DNA of 12,062 nt from Deltaproteobacteria bacterium (GTDB lineage: Bacteria; Myxococcota; UBA796; SXON01). The translations under genes were made by a program, and so were the position numbers. Numbering within the stretch: the first letter of the stretch is position 1; each line of letters opens with the position of its first letter. Below, piece after piece: positions 5,336 through 12,062 of this stretch. The notes under the pieces are model-generated. The model worked only from the letters and a program-made list of their open reading frames with translations, made no database searches and was not told where the DNA came from. The stretch covers positions 1-12,062 of the forward strand of contig CANKNP010000139.1 of NCBI GenBank assembly GCA_947483545.1, in the 5' to 3' direction.

Positions 5336-6663
5336 GCGCACGGCCTCTCACTCGGCGCGAGATCATCGGCCCCCATTTGGAGATGCACCAATGGGCGGGG
5401 GCCATCACGAAGTCGGATGCGGAGAAGTTCTCGCTTCGAAATCTGACGTGGGAGGAGATTCAGGCGGGTTGGAGGTCCGGGTTGGGGGCGGGTTGGTTGC
5501 CGGGGGGGTGGGCGGGGCGAGGGAGCTCCGAGGGCGAACGAACCACGGCGTCCCGGTTGATGCCGGCCCGGTCTGGACCGCCCCCCCATCCGAAGTGTGT
5601 GCCTTGCGATCCTCCCCCCGCTCAGGACCCCAACGTGGAGATGACCGCCGGCGAGTGGACGTTTGACGATGCGACGGGCGAGTGCACACGGGAGGTGACC
5701 TACACGGACAACACGGCGTTCTGCCTCGAGTCCGCCACACACGTGGGGGACTCCTATTGCTCGCACGGAGTGTACGGCGACCCCTGCTACGGCAACAACG
5801 CCGTCACAAAGACAGGCTCCGTCTACATCGGCGGGCAGTGCTACTGGTTGGGTGTCTGCGACTGCGACGGTGCCTCGTTCGTAGGGACCTCAGCGTTGGG
5901 GCCCTGGCCGGACGCGGTCGCGACGGTGACGACCCTCACCGAGGCGGGTTGTCCGCGGCCGGTCGAGCCCCATTCGCCTTGTCCGGGTCCCGTAGACCCG
6001 GCCTGCGGTGAGCCACCGGCGCTGGACATCGGATCGCCGTCATCCACCGCTGATGAGCTGACGGACCTGGGGTCGATCGAGGTATCCGTCGATGCGGACA
6101 TCTGCGGGCAGACGGCGGCGCGGCTTCAGGAGACGCTTGAGTTCGCGGCGAAGATCCTGGTGGCCAACAAGGACTTGGTGACCTGGGCGATCTGCAGATT
6201 TGCAGACCTGATGACTCCCCCCTCGGCGGCGGTCGCCCAAGAGATGACGGCTAGGGCGGAGGGCATCCTGAGCGGGGCGGAGTGGCCTGCGGCGTACCCG
6301 GTGCTCGCCGGCGAACTCGCCATCAGCGAACCGTACCCATGTGATTCGACCGCCGAGCCCGTCCCGAATCGATTTGAGGCATCGACCACCGAGGGAGGAG
6401 GCACCACCTTTATCTATTATCAGGATTCAGAGCGCCCCTCCCTCCTCGCCGCCGCCGCCTTAAGTTACGACGGGCTCGTGAGCGGCCCAATGCTGTCGCT
6501 CGCTGCGGTGATGGCGCACGAGCTCATGCACCACGTCGATCCGGATTTCCACACGACCGACGTATTCAACCCATCCGTGGGAGAGGAGTGCACAGTGTTC
6601 ACCTACGCCTTCCGGCTGGAGATCGAGTATCACCTGAAGGCCCGCTACTCGATAAGCCCCTGA
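5332..6663 (+). CDS. Cys-rich protein with C-terminal HExxH zincin motif (putative metallopeptidase)
   Basis: 443 residues from GTG at 5332, chosen because it overlaps the upstream stop (GTGA); the frame upstream of it is antisense-like Arg/His-rich sequence. The N-terminal 50 residues are charged (TWEEIQAGW at 39-47). Residues 50-100 are a Gly/Pro-rich linker. Residues about 89-230 are Cys-rich (C89, C92, C118, C131, C143, C152, C170, C176, C178, C207, C217, C225), suggesting disulfides or metal binding. Residues about 255-443 form a helical domain ending with AAVMAHELMHHVD, where His396-Glu397-Leu-Met-His400 is a zincin HExxH motif. Third-ligand candidates are His407, one residue further than in the HExxHxxGxxH metzincin pattern, or Glu418/Glu419. 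Hydrophobic residues before HELMH fit an active-site helix. No signal peptide is seen. Activity is inferred from this motif alone. It is followed by a TGATG overlap with the next gene. Confidence 0.8.
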   Translation: MSARPLTRREIIGPHLEMHQWAGAITKSDAEKFSLRNLTWEEIQAGWRSGLGAGWLPGGWAGRGSSEGERTTASRLMPARSGPPPHPKCVPCDPPPAQDPNVEMTAGEWTFDDATGECTREVTYTDNTAFCLESATHVGDSYCSHGVYGDPCYGNNAVTKTGSVYIGGQCYWLGVCDCDGASFVGTSALGPWPDAVATVTTLTEAGCPRPVEPHSPCPGPVDPACGEPPALDIGSPSSTADELTDLGSIEVSVDADICGQTAARLQETLEFAAKILVANKDLVTWAICRFADLMTPPSAAVAQEMTARAEGILSGAEWPAAYPVLAGELAISEPYPCDSTAEPVPNRFEASTTEGGGTTFIYYQDSERPSLLAAAALSYDGLVSGPMLSLAAVMAHELMHHVDPDFHTTDVFNPSVGEECTVFTYAFRLEIEYHLKARYSISP

Positions 6664-7397
6664 TGCCCTGCCCCGTCATGAGCTTGATGTGCATGGGGGT
6701 CTTGGACATCCATGTGGAGGCCGGCGACTGGCTCTACCTCTCGGTGCCAGACGCGCGGTGGGGTCGCCCGGTCGTAGCCGTATCAGACGAGACTCGGGTG
6801 GTTCCCGCGTTCACGATTCCACGCGGCTTCAGGTCACAGGTGCGGAATGAGCCCTGGGTTGGCGCTGTCCTGGTGCCAACACCGCCCGGCAAGCCGGGAA
6901 CGCACACGCTGACCGTCATCACCGACGGAACCGTGTGGCGAGCCGACTATGAGCTGCACGACAGTTGGCAGGAACGTTGGCTCTACCCAGCGCCGCTGTC
7001 GGCCTGGCTCCCCGGTCCGGAGCGGCCCGTGAAGAGTCGAGCGTTCTCTCCCGGCAGGCCAGACGCGCTGCACCGCATGATCTCGTGGGTGGACTTCCCG
7101 TCGGACCCGCCGGGCATTCTGGTCTGGAAACCCAGCGGGGGCTTCATGGGCTTGCTCCCCGGATCGCGTCTGGTGTTGTACTCTGTCTGGGGCCCCCCCC
7201 ACCTCCGGACGGGCCTGTATGGCTGGGACGCTCCCGTCGTCCTCCGGGCGATCCTGCCCGACGGCTCGGTGGGTCCGGCGTGGCACGTCGACGGGGATCT
7301 GGTCCTCGCAGATGAACCGGAAGTCGAAGATGGCCGTTACGAGGTATTCAACCCGGACGGCGCGGTGCGCAAGGCCAACGATCATGCCTACTACTGA
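6663..7397 (+). CDS. Unknown beta-rich protein, first of two tandem paralogs
   Basis: 244 residues from ATG at 6663, whose A is the last base of the upstream TGA (TGATG), so translation is probably coupled. I do not recognise the family. The protein is rich in Trp, Pro, Gly and Val with predicted strands and no signal peptide or membrane helix. It has two parts, about 15-100 and about 145-225. It resembles the next gene's product along its length: VEAGDWLYL (18-26) with VAPGDDVMV (38-46); WVGAV...GTHTLTV...W.A.YEL (65-98) with WLGAV...GLHTLTV...WSAELRV (113-143); and GFMGLLPGSRLVLYSVW (160-176) with GWLQLPGYAVAMWEC (160-174). The two genes thus arose by duplication. A run of eight C (7193-7200) lies in codons 177-179. 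The gene overlaps the next one by 14 nt. Confidence 0.78.
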   Translation: MPCPVMSLMCMGVLDIHVEAGDWLYLSVPDARWGRPVVAVSDETRVVPAFTIPRGFRSQVRNEPWVGAVLVPTPPGKPGTHTLTVITDGTVWRADYELHDSWQERWLYPAPLSAWLPGPERPVKSRAFSPGRPDALHRMISWVDFPSDPPGILVWKPSGGFMGLLPGSRLVLYSVWGPPHLRTGLYGWDAPVVLRAILPDGSVGPAWHVDGDLVLADEPEVEDGRYEVFNPDGAVRKANDHAYY

Positions 7398-8202
7398 GCC
7401 CACCGCCGAGGAGCTCAGGGAGGCGCGCTCGTGGCGCGTCGTGAGCCTCTGCTGCGACAGCTCCGAGCCGGATTGGCGGAGTGGGGGCCAGTCCGTGGCT
7501 CCCGGGGACGATGTCATGGTGCGGCTGCAAGGTGTCTTTGACGGGCGGTGTGGCCTCGAAGAGGACGACGGGATTCGGCCCGCCGGGTCGTACTGGGACG
7601 ACCATGCGCCGGAGTTGGCGTTGGATGGTGTCCCCCTGCGCGTGCGCCCGCTCTTCCCGACCTTCGAGGTGCCGCACGAACTGGCCTACGGGCGGGGTCC
7701 TTGGATGCCCGACTGGTCATGGCTCGGCGCGGTCCCCGCGGACACCCACCCCGGCCTGCACACCCTCACTGTCCGCCACCTGGAGTGCTCCTGGTCGGCC
7801 GAGCTGCGGGTGGGCCGTGTCAAGGTCCCCCCCCCGCCCGTGCCCGTCATCAGCGACTCGGGCTGGCTCCAACTGCCAGGGTACGCTGTCGCCATGTGGG
7901 AGTGCGACGTGCCTTACGACGCCACCGCCGCGCCTTGGATTCGCGTGCCTCCGAAAGCCTGCGCCTACCCTCGGGGCTGGGCCGGGGACTTCGGGGACGA
8001 CCCGCCCGAGAAACCTCCCGCGACGGTGCTCGAGAACGTGCTCTGCGTCCTCGACGCGTCGGGCAACGCGCTGGCCGCGTACGAGCTTCGGTTCTCCGAT
8101 CGCAGGCGCCAAGAACCGAAGGACGGGATCATCCTTTGGGGCCAAACGGCCGCCTACCACCCCGTGCCGCTGACGTACCCTGCCTGCCGCGCGATGCGGT
8201 GA
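7384..8202 (+). CDS. Unknown beta-rich protein, second of two tandem paralogs
   Basis: 272 residues from ATG at 7384, inside the last 14 nt of the preceding gene. An earlier in-frame ATG at 7219 would put most of its extra residues in an Arg/Ser-rich antisense-like stretch of the upstream gene. The protein is a diverged paralog of that gene's product (matching blocks listed there), with an insertion of about 20 acidic residues after residue 50 and another around 185-212. Cysteines at 23, 24, 56, 135, 174, 193, 221 and 268 are mostly not shared with the paralog. A Pro-rich linker (149-154) is encoded by a run of nine C (7827-7835). No signal peptide, membrane helix or catalytic motif is seen. 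It is the last gene of the operon and converges on boxB. Function unknown; a binding or structural partner of the zincin-containing protein is a guess from linkage only. Confidence 0.76.
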   Translation: MPTTEPTAEELREARSWRVVSLCCDSSEPDWRSGGQSVAPGDDVMVRLQGVFDGRCGLEEDDGIRPAGSYWDDHAPELALDGVPLRVRPLFPTFEVPHELAYGRGPWMPDWSWLGAVPADTHPGLHTLTVRHLECSWSAELRVGRVKVPPPPVPVISDSGWLQLPGYAVAMWECDVPYDATAAPWIRVPPKACAYPRGWAGDFGDDPPEKPPATVLENVLCVLDASGNALAAYELRFSDRRRQEPKDGIILWGQTAAYHPVPLTYPACRAMR

Positions 8203-8214
8203 ACAGAGGGGGCG

Positions 8215-8229
8215 GACGAGGCGCTCGTC
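8215..8229 (+). terminator. Short hairpin after the four-gene operon
   Basis: GACGAG (8215-8220) and CTCGTC (8224-8229) form a perfect 6-bp stem with a 3-nt loop, 12 nt after the last stop of the operon and in the gap between convergent genes. No T-run follows, so it is only a weak terminator candidate. I see nothing else in 8203-8328. Confidence 0.3.
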
Positions 8230-8328
8230 AGGCGAAGCGCATCGTGGCCTTCAACAAACGTCTGCGGGAATCGCTTTGTAGTCCCGATGGATGTAGTTGC
8301 CGACGTCCGCGCTCGTGATCAGAGCCCC

Positions 8329-9744
8329 TCACACCCGCCTCACATACTCAAAATCCACATCCTGCCCATTGACCCCCCGCCGCGGCGCCGCAATCCAATG
8401 CGCCATCTTCCCGGGCTCGGTGACCGGCACCATCAAGCTCGCGACATAGGCGCGGTCGGCCTCGCTGGGGAGCCAGGCGTCCCGCCGGTTGGCCCAGGCG
8501 TCGGAGCCGATGAGGGAACCCTCGCGGTCAAAATCATGCCCGGCGTAGATCCCCTGGCGACGAAAGAACCGGGAGTTGGGCAGGCTGACGCGGAAATCCA
8601 CGCCTTCTTCGTCCAAGGCCTTGTTCCAGCGCTTCACCACCCGCTCGCAATCCGCCATGTAGGATTGGCGCAGCACCTCGTTCATCGCGTTGCGCAGGGG
8701 CACATCGTCGGTGGTGAGCGCGCCGTTCTTCACGACCGGCATGTTGTAGAACTGGTCGAGCGCGCCGTGCTCGGTAAAGTCCTTGGTCTCGTTCCAACGA
8801 CCTTTCAACCCAGCGCCGAAAAAGTCGGCGGCGTTGGAGCTGATCTCGCTGCCGAACAGGTCGAGCGAATAGCTGTACCAATAGTTGATCCACTTCTGCA
8901 CGGTGGGGAGATCGATCCCCCCCTGCGCGCGGGCGTCCCCGTTGGGATCCAGCTTGGTCAATTGCGCAGAGCGGCGGAGCACGCGCTCGACGCCCAATTC
9001 GCCGACGGAGAGGTGGTGCGCCTCTTCGGTGAGCATGAACCCACACGTACGGGCGAGCGGGTCAAACCCCGATTCGGCGAGCGCGCCCAACTGATACTTT
9101 CCATCGCGGTCGGTGAACATCGTGAAGCAAAAGAACGTCAGCCAATCCGGGCAGGGCTGGTTGAACGCGTCGAGGATGCGGGGCTTGTCCGGATCGCCAG
9201 AGCGGCGGGCGAGCAGGTCGTCCGCCTCGTCGCGGCCGTCCTTCCCAAAGTGTGCGTGCAGCAGGTAGACCATGGCCCAAAGGTGGCGGCCCTCCTCCAC
9301 GTTCACTTGGAACAGGTTCCGCATGTCGTACAGGCTGGGGGCGGTCTTGCCGAGCCACCGCTGCTGCTCGACGCTCGCGGGCTCCGTGTCCGCTTGGGTG
9401 ACAATGATGCGGCGCAGGGTGTTGCGGTACTCGCCAGGAACTTCCTGCCATACCGGCTTACCAGCGTGGTCGCCGCCGGGGATGGTGCGGTTCGGGTCCG
9501 CGTCTTCCAGGAAGATGCCCCACCGGTAGTCGGGCATCTTGACGTGGCCAAAGTGCGCCCAACCGCCGGGCTCAGTGGAGATGGCGGTCCGGAGGTAGAC
9601 GTCGTCGGCTTGAAAACCCTCGGGCCCGACGTCCTGCCACCATTGCAAGAAGGCGGGCTGCCAGGTCTCGAGCGCGCGCTGAAGGCGCTTGTCGCCGGAG
9701 AGGTTCACGTTGTTCGGGATGCGGTCGTCGTAGTTGATAGGCAT
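8329..9744 (-). CDS. boxB: Benzoyl-CoA 2,3-epoxidase, diiron oxygenase component BoxB
   Basis: 471 residues, the usual BoxB length. BoxB uses O2 and electrons from the reductase BoxA to convert benzoyl-CoA to 2,3-epoxybenzoyl-CoA in the cytoplasm, the committed step of aerobic box benzoate breakdown. The sequence is strongly BoxB-like throughout (RIPNNVNL, GWAHFGHVKMPDYRWG, YDMRNLFQVNVEEGRHLWAM, FMLTEEAHHLSVGE). Candidate diiron ligands visible are Glu121, Glu151, His154, Asp212, Glu241 and His244; this spacing agrees, one residue shifted, with the ligand set I remember for the Azoarcus evansii structure. The ATG at 9744 has GGAGA 8 nt upstream. It follows boxC by 24 nt on the same strand, so the two form one transcript with boxB second. 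No boxA follows: the next gene is convergent. The electron-donor gene must be elsewhere. Confidence 0.97.
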   Translation of the reverse strand: MPINYDDRIPNNVNLSGDKRLQRALETWQPAFLQWWQDVGPEGFQADDVYLRTAISTEPGGWAHFGHVKMPDYRWGIFLEDADPNRTIPGGDHAGKPVWQEVPGEYRNTLRRIIVTQADTEPASVEQQRWLGKTAPSLYDMRNLFQVNVEEGRHLWAMVYLLHAHFGKDGRDEADDLLARRSGDPDKPRILDAFNQPCPDWLTFFCFTMFTDRDGKYQLGALAESGFDPLARTCGFMLTEEAHHLSVGELGVERVLRRSAQLTKLDPNGDARAQGGIDLPTVQKWINYWYSYSLDLFGSEISSNAADFFGAGLKGRWNETKDFTEHGALDQFYNMPVVKNGALTTDDVPLRNAMNEVLRQSYMADCERVVKRWNKALDEEGVDFRVSLPNSRFFRRQGIYAGHDFDREGSLIGSDAWANRRDAWLPSEADRAYVASLMVPVTEPGKMAHWIAAPRRGVNGQDVDFEYVRRV

Positions 9745-9768
9745 GGCGAGGGTCTCCGGGCGTGAGTG

Positions 9769-11430
9769 TCAGGTACGGCGGTAATCGAAGATGGCGCGCT
9801 CGGGCGCCCCGAACATTTTCAAGGCGCCCCGCTCCCCAACCGCGTTGGGGCGCTGGAAGATCCAGTTCTGCCAGGCGGTGAGCCGGCCGAAAATCTTGTT
9901 GTCCATGCTCTCGGCGCCGCCAAACCGCAGGTTCTGCTCCATGCCGGTCAACGCGTCCGGGGAGAGCGAGCAGCGCTCCTCCACAGCAATGCGCACCTCA
10001 TCGTCCCAGTCGATAGCGTCGGGGGCGAAGGTGACGAGCTCCATGTCGTCCGCGGTCTCGGCGTCGATCGACTTGTTGCGCGACGCGGCGGCCTCGGCGA
10101 TCAGCCTGGCGTCTTCATCGCCGGGGAATCGAGCCTGCAGCCGGGTGAGCCCGTTGTGCATCGGAAAGCGCCCGGTCGAAGCGGGCGAGAGGGTGATCGC
10201 GTTCTCGGCGTCGTCATCGGCGAGCATGTAGGAGCGGTCCACGGCGAACAGGATCTCGGCGAGAGAGCCGGCGAAGCAATTGCCGGGCTCGACGATGGCG
10301 AACAGTGTCTTGGCCATGTTGTCGAGGCGGCGCAACACGCGGGCTTGAAAGCCGCGGACCTCGGTGTTGAACCAGCCGGGGCGGGCGGGGTTCGCATCGT
10401 CGAGGGCGGCGTCGTGGGCGAGGACCTTGGCGGGCTCGCCGACCGCGCGGATCAGCACCAGGCCGATGTCGAGCTCGTTGACGCGCAAGCGGAGCAGGGC
10501 ATCGTCCAGCTCGCGGAAGCAGCGGAGGGCCCAGCAGTTGGCGTCGGCGGTCGCGGAGGGCGGGGGCGGCTCGGTGGGGCCGCGGAGCTCCAAGTGTGCG
10601 ACGCGGGTCGTGCGGTCGAGCCGGACGGTGACGAACCCGTAGGTCCAGGCGTCGGCCGTGATCTCGGGCGTGACCACGGGGAGCGCGATGGGGCGCGTAT
10701 CGCCGGGGCGGGGAACGGCGGCGGCAACGGTGGCGGCCGCGCGGTTCTTGATGCCGTCGGCCCAGCGCGAGCGGGAGAAGCTGCCGTCCACGAAGCGATA
10801 CTTCACGGCGTCCCGGGCCTTGAAGCCCTCGGCACGGGTGCAGAACACGTCCGCAATGTCGCGGCGGACCTTTCGCTTGTCGGTGAGCCGGGTGAGCCCG
10901 CCGGTTCCGGGCAGCACGCCGAGGAGGGGAACTTCGGGCAATGAAACCGCGGAGTTGCCGTCATCGATGAGGTAGATCTCCTTGCACGCCTCGGCCAGCT
11001 CGTAGCCCCCGCCGGAAGCTGTGCCGTTCAACGCCGCGATCCAGGTCTGACCGGAGGTGGTGAACGCATCTTCGATGTAGGTGCGCGTCTCGTTGGTGAA
11101 CTTGCAGAAGTTCACCTTGAACGCGTGGGATGCGCTCGCCAGCATCTTGATGTTGGCGCCAGCGCAGAAGATCTTGTCGTAGCCGCCAGTCACGATGACG
11201 GTCCGGACCTCGGGGTGCTCGAACCGCAGGCGTTGCACGGCGTCGGCGAGCTCGACGTCCACGCCGAGATCGTAGCTGTTCAGCTTGAGCTCGTAGCCCT
11301 CCCACATCCCTCGGTCTTCCTGCACCCGCATGGTCAACGTGGCGACGGCGCCGTCGATCTGCAAGCCCCAATGCACATAGTTGCTCGGGTGGGTGTCGAA
11401 ACAAACCGGGGGGTACGCGTTCTCGGCCAC
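9769..11430 (-). CDS. boxC: 2,3-epoxybenzoyl-CoA dihydrolase BoxC
   Basis: 553 residues, matching the usual BoxC length of about 550. BoxC takes the BoxB product, adds two waters and cleaves the ring, giving 3,4-dehydroadipyl-CoA semialdehyde and formate. The N-terminal half is a crotonase-type domain: FCAGANIKML (88-97) and LNGTASGGGYELAEA (134-148) form the CoA and oxyanion region, followed by LPEVPLLGVLPGTGGLTRL (164-182). The second half is a diverged crotonase-like domain. The C-terminal end (LTAWQNWIFQRPNAVG, ERAIFDYRR) looks typical of BoxC. The start is GTG at 11430, chosen because MAENAYPPVCFDTHPSNY gives the expected N-terminus; only a weak GAGAG precedes it. It is first in the boxC-boxB operon and is read from the divergent operator region at 11450-11493. 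Confidence 0.96.
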   Translation of the reverse strand: MAENAYPPVCFDTHPSNYVHWGLQIDGAVATLTMRVQEDRGMWEGYELKLNSYDLGVDVELADAVQRLRFEHPEVRTVIVTGGYDKIFCAGANIKMLASASHAFKVNFCKFTNETRTYIEDAFTTSGQTWIAALNGTASGGGYELAEACKEIYLIDDGNSAVSLPEVPLLGVLPGTGGLTRLTDKRKVRRDIADVFCTRAEGFKARDAVKYRFVDGSFSRSRWADGIKNRAAATVAAAVPRPGDTRPIALPVVTPEITADAWTYGFVTVRLDRTTRVAHLELRGPTEPPPPSATADANCWALRCFRELDDALLRLRVNELDIGLVLIRAVGEPAKVLAHDAALDDANPARPGWFNTEVRGFQARVLRRLDNMAKTLFAIVEPGNCFAGSLAEILFAVDRSYMLADDDAENAITLSPASTGRFPMHNGLTRLQARFPGDEDARLIAEAAASRNKSIDAETADDMELVTFAPDAIDWDDEVRIAVEERCSLSPDALTGMEQNLRFGGAESMDNKIFGRLTAWQNWIFQRPNAVGERGALKMFGAPERAIFDYRRT

Positions 11431-11511
11431 AGTCTCTCGCGGAGGATGGGCAGTATACTGCGTTTTTCATTCCGTGAAGATGCGCTATACTGCACATCTC
11501 CCGGAGCCTCG
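11431..11511. promoter_or_regulatory. Divergent box promoter/operator region
   Basis: GCAGTATACTGC at 11450-11461 is a perfect 12-bp palindrome. GCGCTATACTGC at 11482-11493 matches it at 10 of 12 positions, 32 bp away (about three helical turns). Toward boxC, the minus-strand TATACT (11457-11452) can act as -10. Toward the membrane-protein gene, TATACT (11486-11491) with TTTTCA (11464-11469), 16 nt apart, can act as -10 and -35. Each -10 lies inside one of the repeated sites, so a bound repressor would block both directions. The second site also contains TGCG-N6-TGCA; as I recall, BzdR/BoxR operators contain repeated TGCA. The linked XRE regulator is the obvious candidate. Confidence 0.65.
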
Positions 11512-11874
11512 TTGTCCACCCAGCGCCCCCGTCGTGCCTTCTCCTGGGACCAGATCTCTGTGGTCCTCGCGGGCGGCTCGCTGGGCGCCGCGCTGGCCGG
11601 CGTGCTGATCATCGCGCTCCTGTGGGTCACGCTCGACCCGTGCGTGAAAGAGGCCCCCGTCCCCAGCACTGCGGTGGCCACCCTGCTGGCGCTCGGGGTG
11701 GCGATGACCGCGAGCCTGGTTCGCGCGTTCGAGATGCGGGCGATGCCTGTTTGGATCGCCACCGGTGTCGTGACGCTCGCGGTCGGGGGGCTGTGGATCG
11801 CGCTGCTTTCGCATACCGTAGACGCCGCGCTGGACTGTACCTGGCTCCTGCACCCGGCGGTCCCGGAGCAATGA
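11512..11874 (+). CDS. Small three-helix membrane protein of unknown function
   Basis: 120 residues from TTG at 11512, which has GGAG (11503-11506) 5 nt upstream and lies downstream of the proposed promoter. An in-frame ATG at 11446 has GGAGG directly adjacent, too close for normal initiation, and would put the -10 element inside the gene, so it is second choice. The basic N-terminus (TQRPRR) is followed by membrane helices at about 15-39, 52-70 and 78-99. Positive residues in the first loop-in (RAFEMR, 71-76) suggest N-terminus inside and C-terminus outside. That places Cys44 and Cys109 on the same outer side, where they could form a disulfide. I do not recognise the family. The stop overlaps the start of the XRE regulator (ATGA), and divergent boxC implies co-regulation; uptake or sensing of aromatic acids is only a guess. 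Confidence 0.65.
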   Translation: MSTQRPRRAFSWDQISVVLAGGSLGAALAGVLIIALLWVTLDPCVKEAPVPSTAVATLLALGVAMTASLVRAFEMRAMPVWIATGVVTLAVGGLWIALLSHTVDAALDCTWLLHPAVPEQ

Positions 11875-12062
11875 CCCTCCTCTCCTCGCTTGGCGCACGG
11901 ATTCGCGAGCATCGAGAGGCCCGGGGCTGGACGCGCAACCTGCTCGCCCAACGTGCGGGGATCTCGCTGCGCTTTCTGGCGGACGTAGAGCACGGGAACG
12001 GCAATCTGAGCGTGGTGCGGCTCTCCGAGATCTGCCAGGCGTTGGACGTGCCCCTGGGCGCC
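11871..12062 (+). CDS. boxR: XRE-type helix-turn-helix regulator, BoxR/BzdR-like (3' end beyond window)
   Basis: The first 64 residues are visible. Residues about 7-60 are an XRE (Cro/C1-type) HTH: LGARIREHREARGWTRNLLA, then QRAGISLRFLADVEHGNGN, then LSVVRLSEICQALDVPL. The SLRFLADVEHGNGNLSVVRL stretch closely resembles the DNA-binding half of BzdR/BoxR, repressors of benzoyl-CoA pathways that carry a C-terminal shikimate-kinase-like domain binding benzoyl-CoA. That second half lies beyond the window and was not seen, so the gene name rests on the HTH plus the adjacent boxCB genes. ATG at 11871 overlaps the upstream stop (ATGA); GGAG lies only 2 nt before it, so translation probably depends on coupling to the membrane-protein gene. 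Confidence 0.82.
   Translation, partial: MTLLSSLGARIREHREARGWTRNLLAQRAGISLRFLADVEHGNGNLSVVRLSEICQALDVPLGA

Noticed and set aside
8287..10944. Long plus-strand open frames of 492 and 392 codons
   Set aside because: They are antisense to boxB and boxC, which are unmistakable; GC-rich codon use keeps the opposite frame open.

Overview
The window is uniformly GC-rich, with short intergenic gaps, GTG and TTG starts, and many start/stop overlaps. Gene content points to a myxobacterium-like member of Myxococcota: a lamin-tail/CotH lipoprotein, an ExbB-ExbD-ExbD motor, a TPR protein, a four-helix-bundle protein and the aerobic box benzoyl-CoA pathway. This lineage is an inference from content; no rRNA or marker gene is present.

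Positions 1-2762 (minus strand) hold one tightly coupled operon: exbB-like, exbD-like with no transmembrane aspartate, exbD-like with the aspartate, then a lipoprotein with lamin-tail, chitobiase-C and CotH-like domains that runs off the left edge. Genes are joined by a 1-nt gap and two 4-nt overlaps. Upstream (2763-3080) is an AT-richer control region packed with inverted repeats. Behind it lies a minus-strand TPR protein gene (3081-3611).

Positions 3612-4010 have no convincing gene. They contain eight degenerate 14-bp tandem repeats and a 55-nt nested inverted repeat, and lead into a plus-strand four-helix-bundle (S23/IVP-type) gene (4011-4331) whose stop codon abuts a perfect 13-bp hairpin.

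Positions 4427-8202 are the least familiar part: a plus-strand operon of four overlapping genes of unknown function. They encode a protein with two similar halves, a Cys-rich protein ending in an HExxH zincin motif, and two tandem paralogs of each other. Its candidate promoter has a consensus -35, a weak -10, and a run of 12 G in the spacer, an arrangement known from phase-variable promoters. This is the best candidate for an undescribed system.

Positions 8329-12062 form an aerobic benzoate-degradation locus. On the minus strand, boxC (2,3-epoxybenzoyl-CoA dihydrolase) precedes boxB (diiron benzoyl-CoA epoxidase). Divergently, on the plus strand, a small three-helix membrane protein overlaps an XRE-type regulator resembling BoxR/BzdR, cut by the right edge. 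The divergent promoter region carries two near-identical operator-like sites 32 bp apart. The reductase gene boxA is not in the window.
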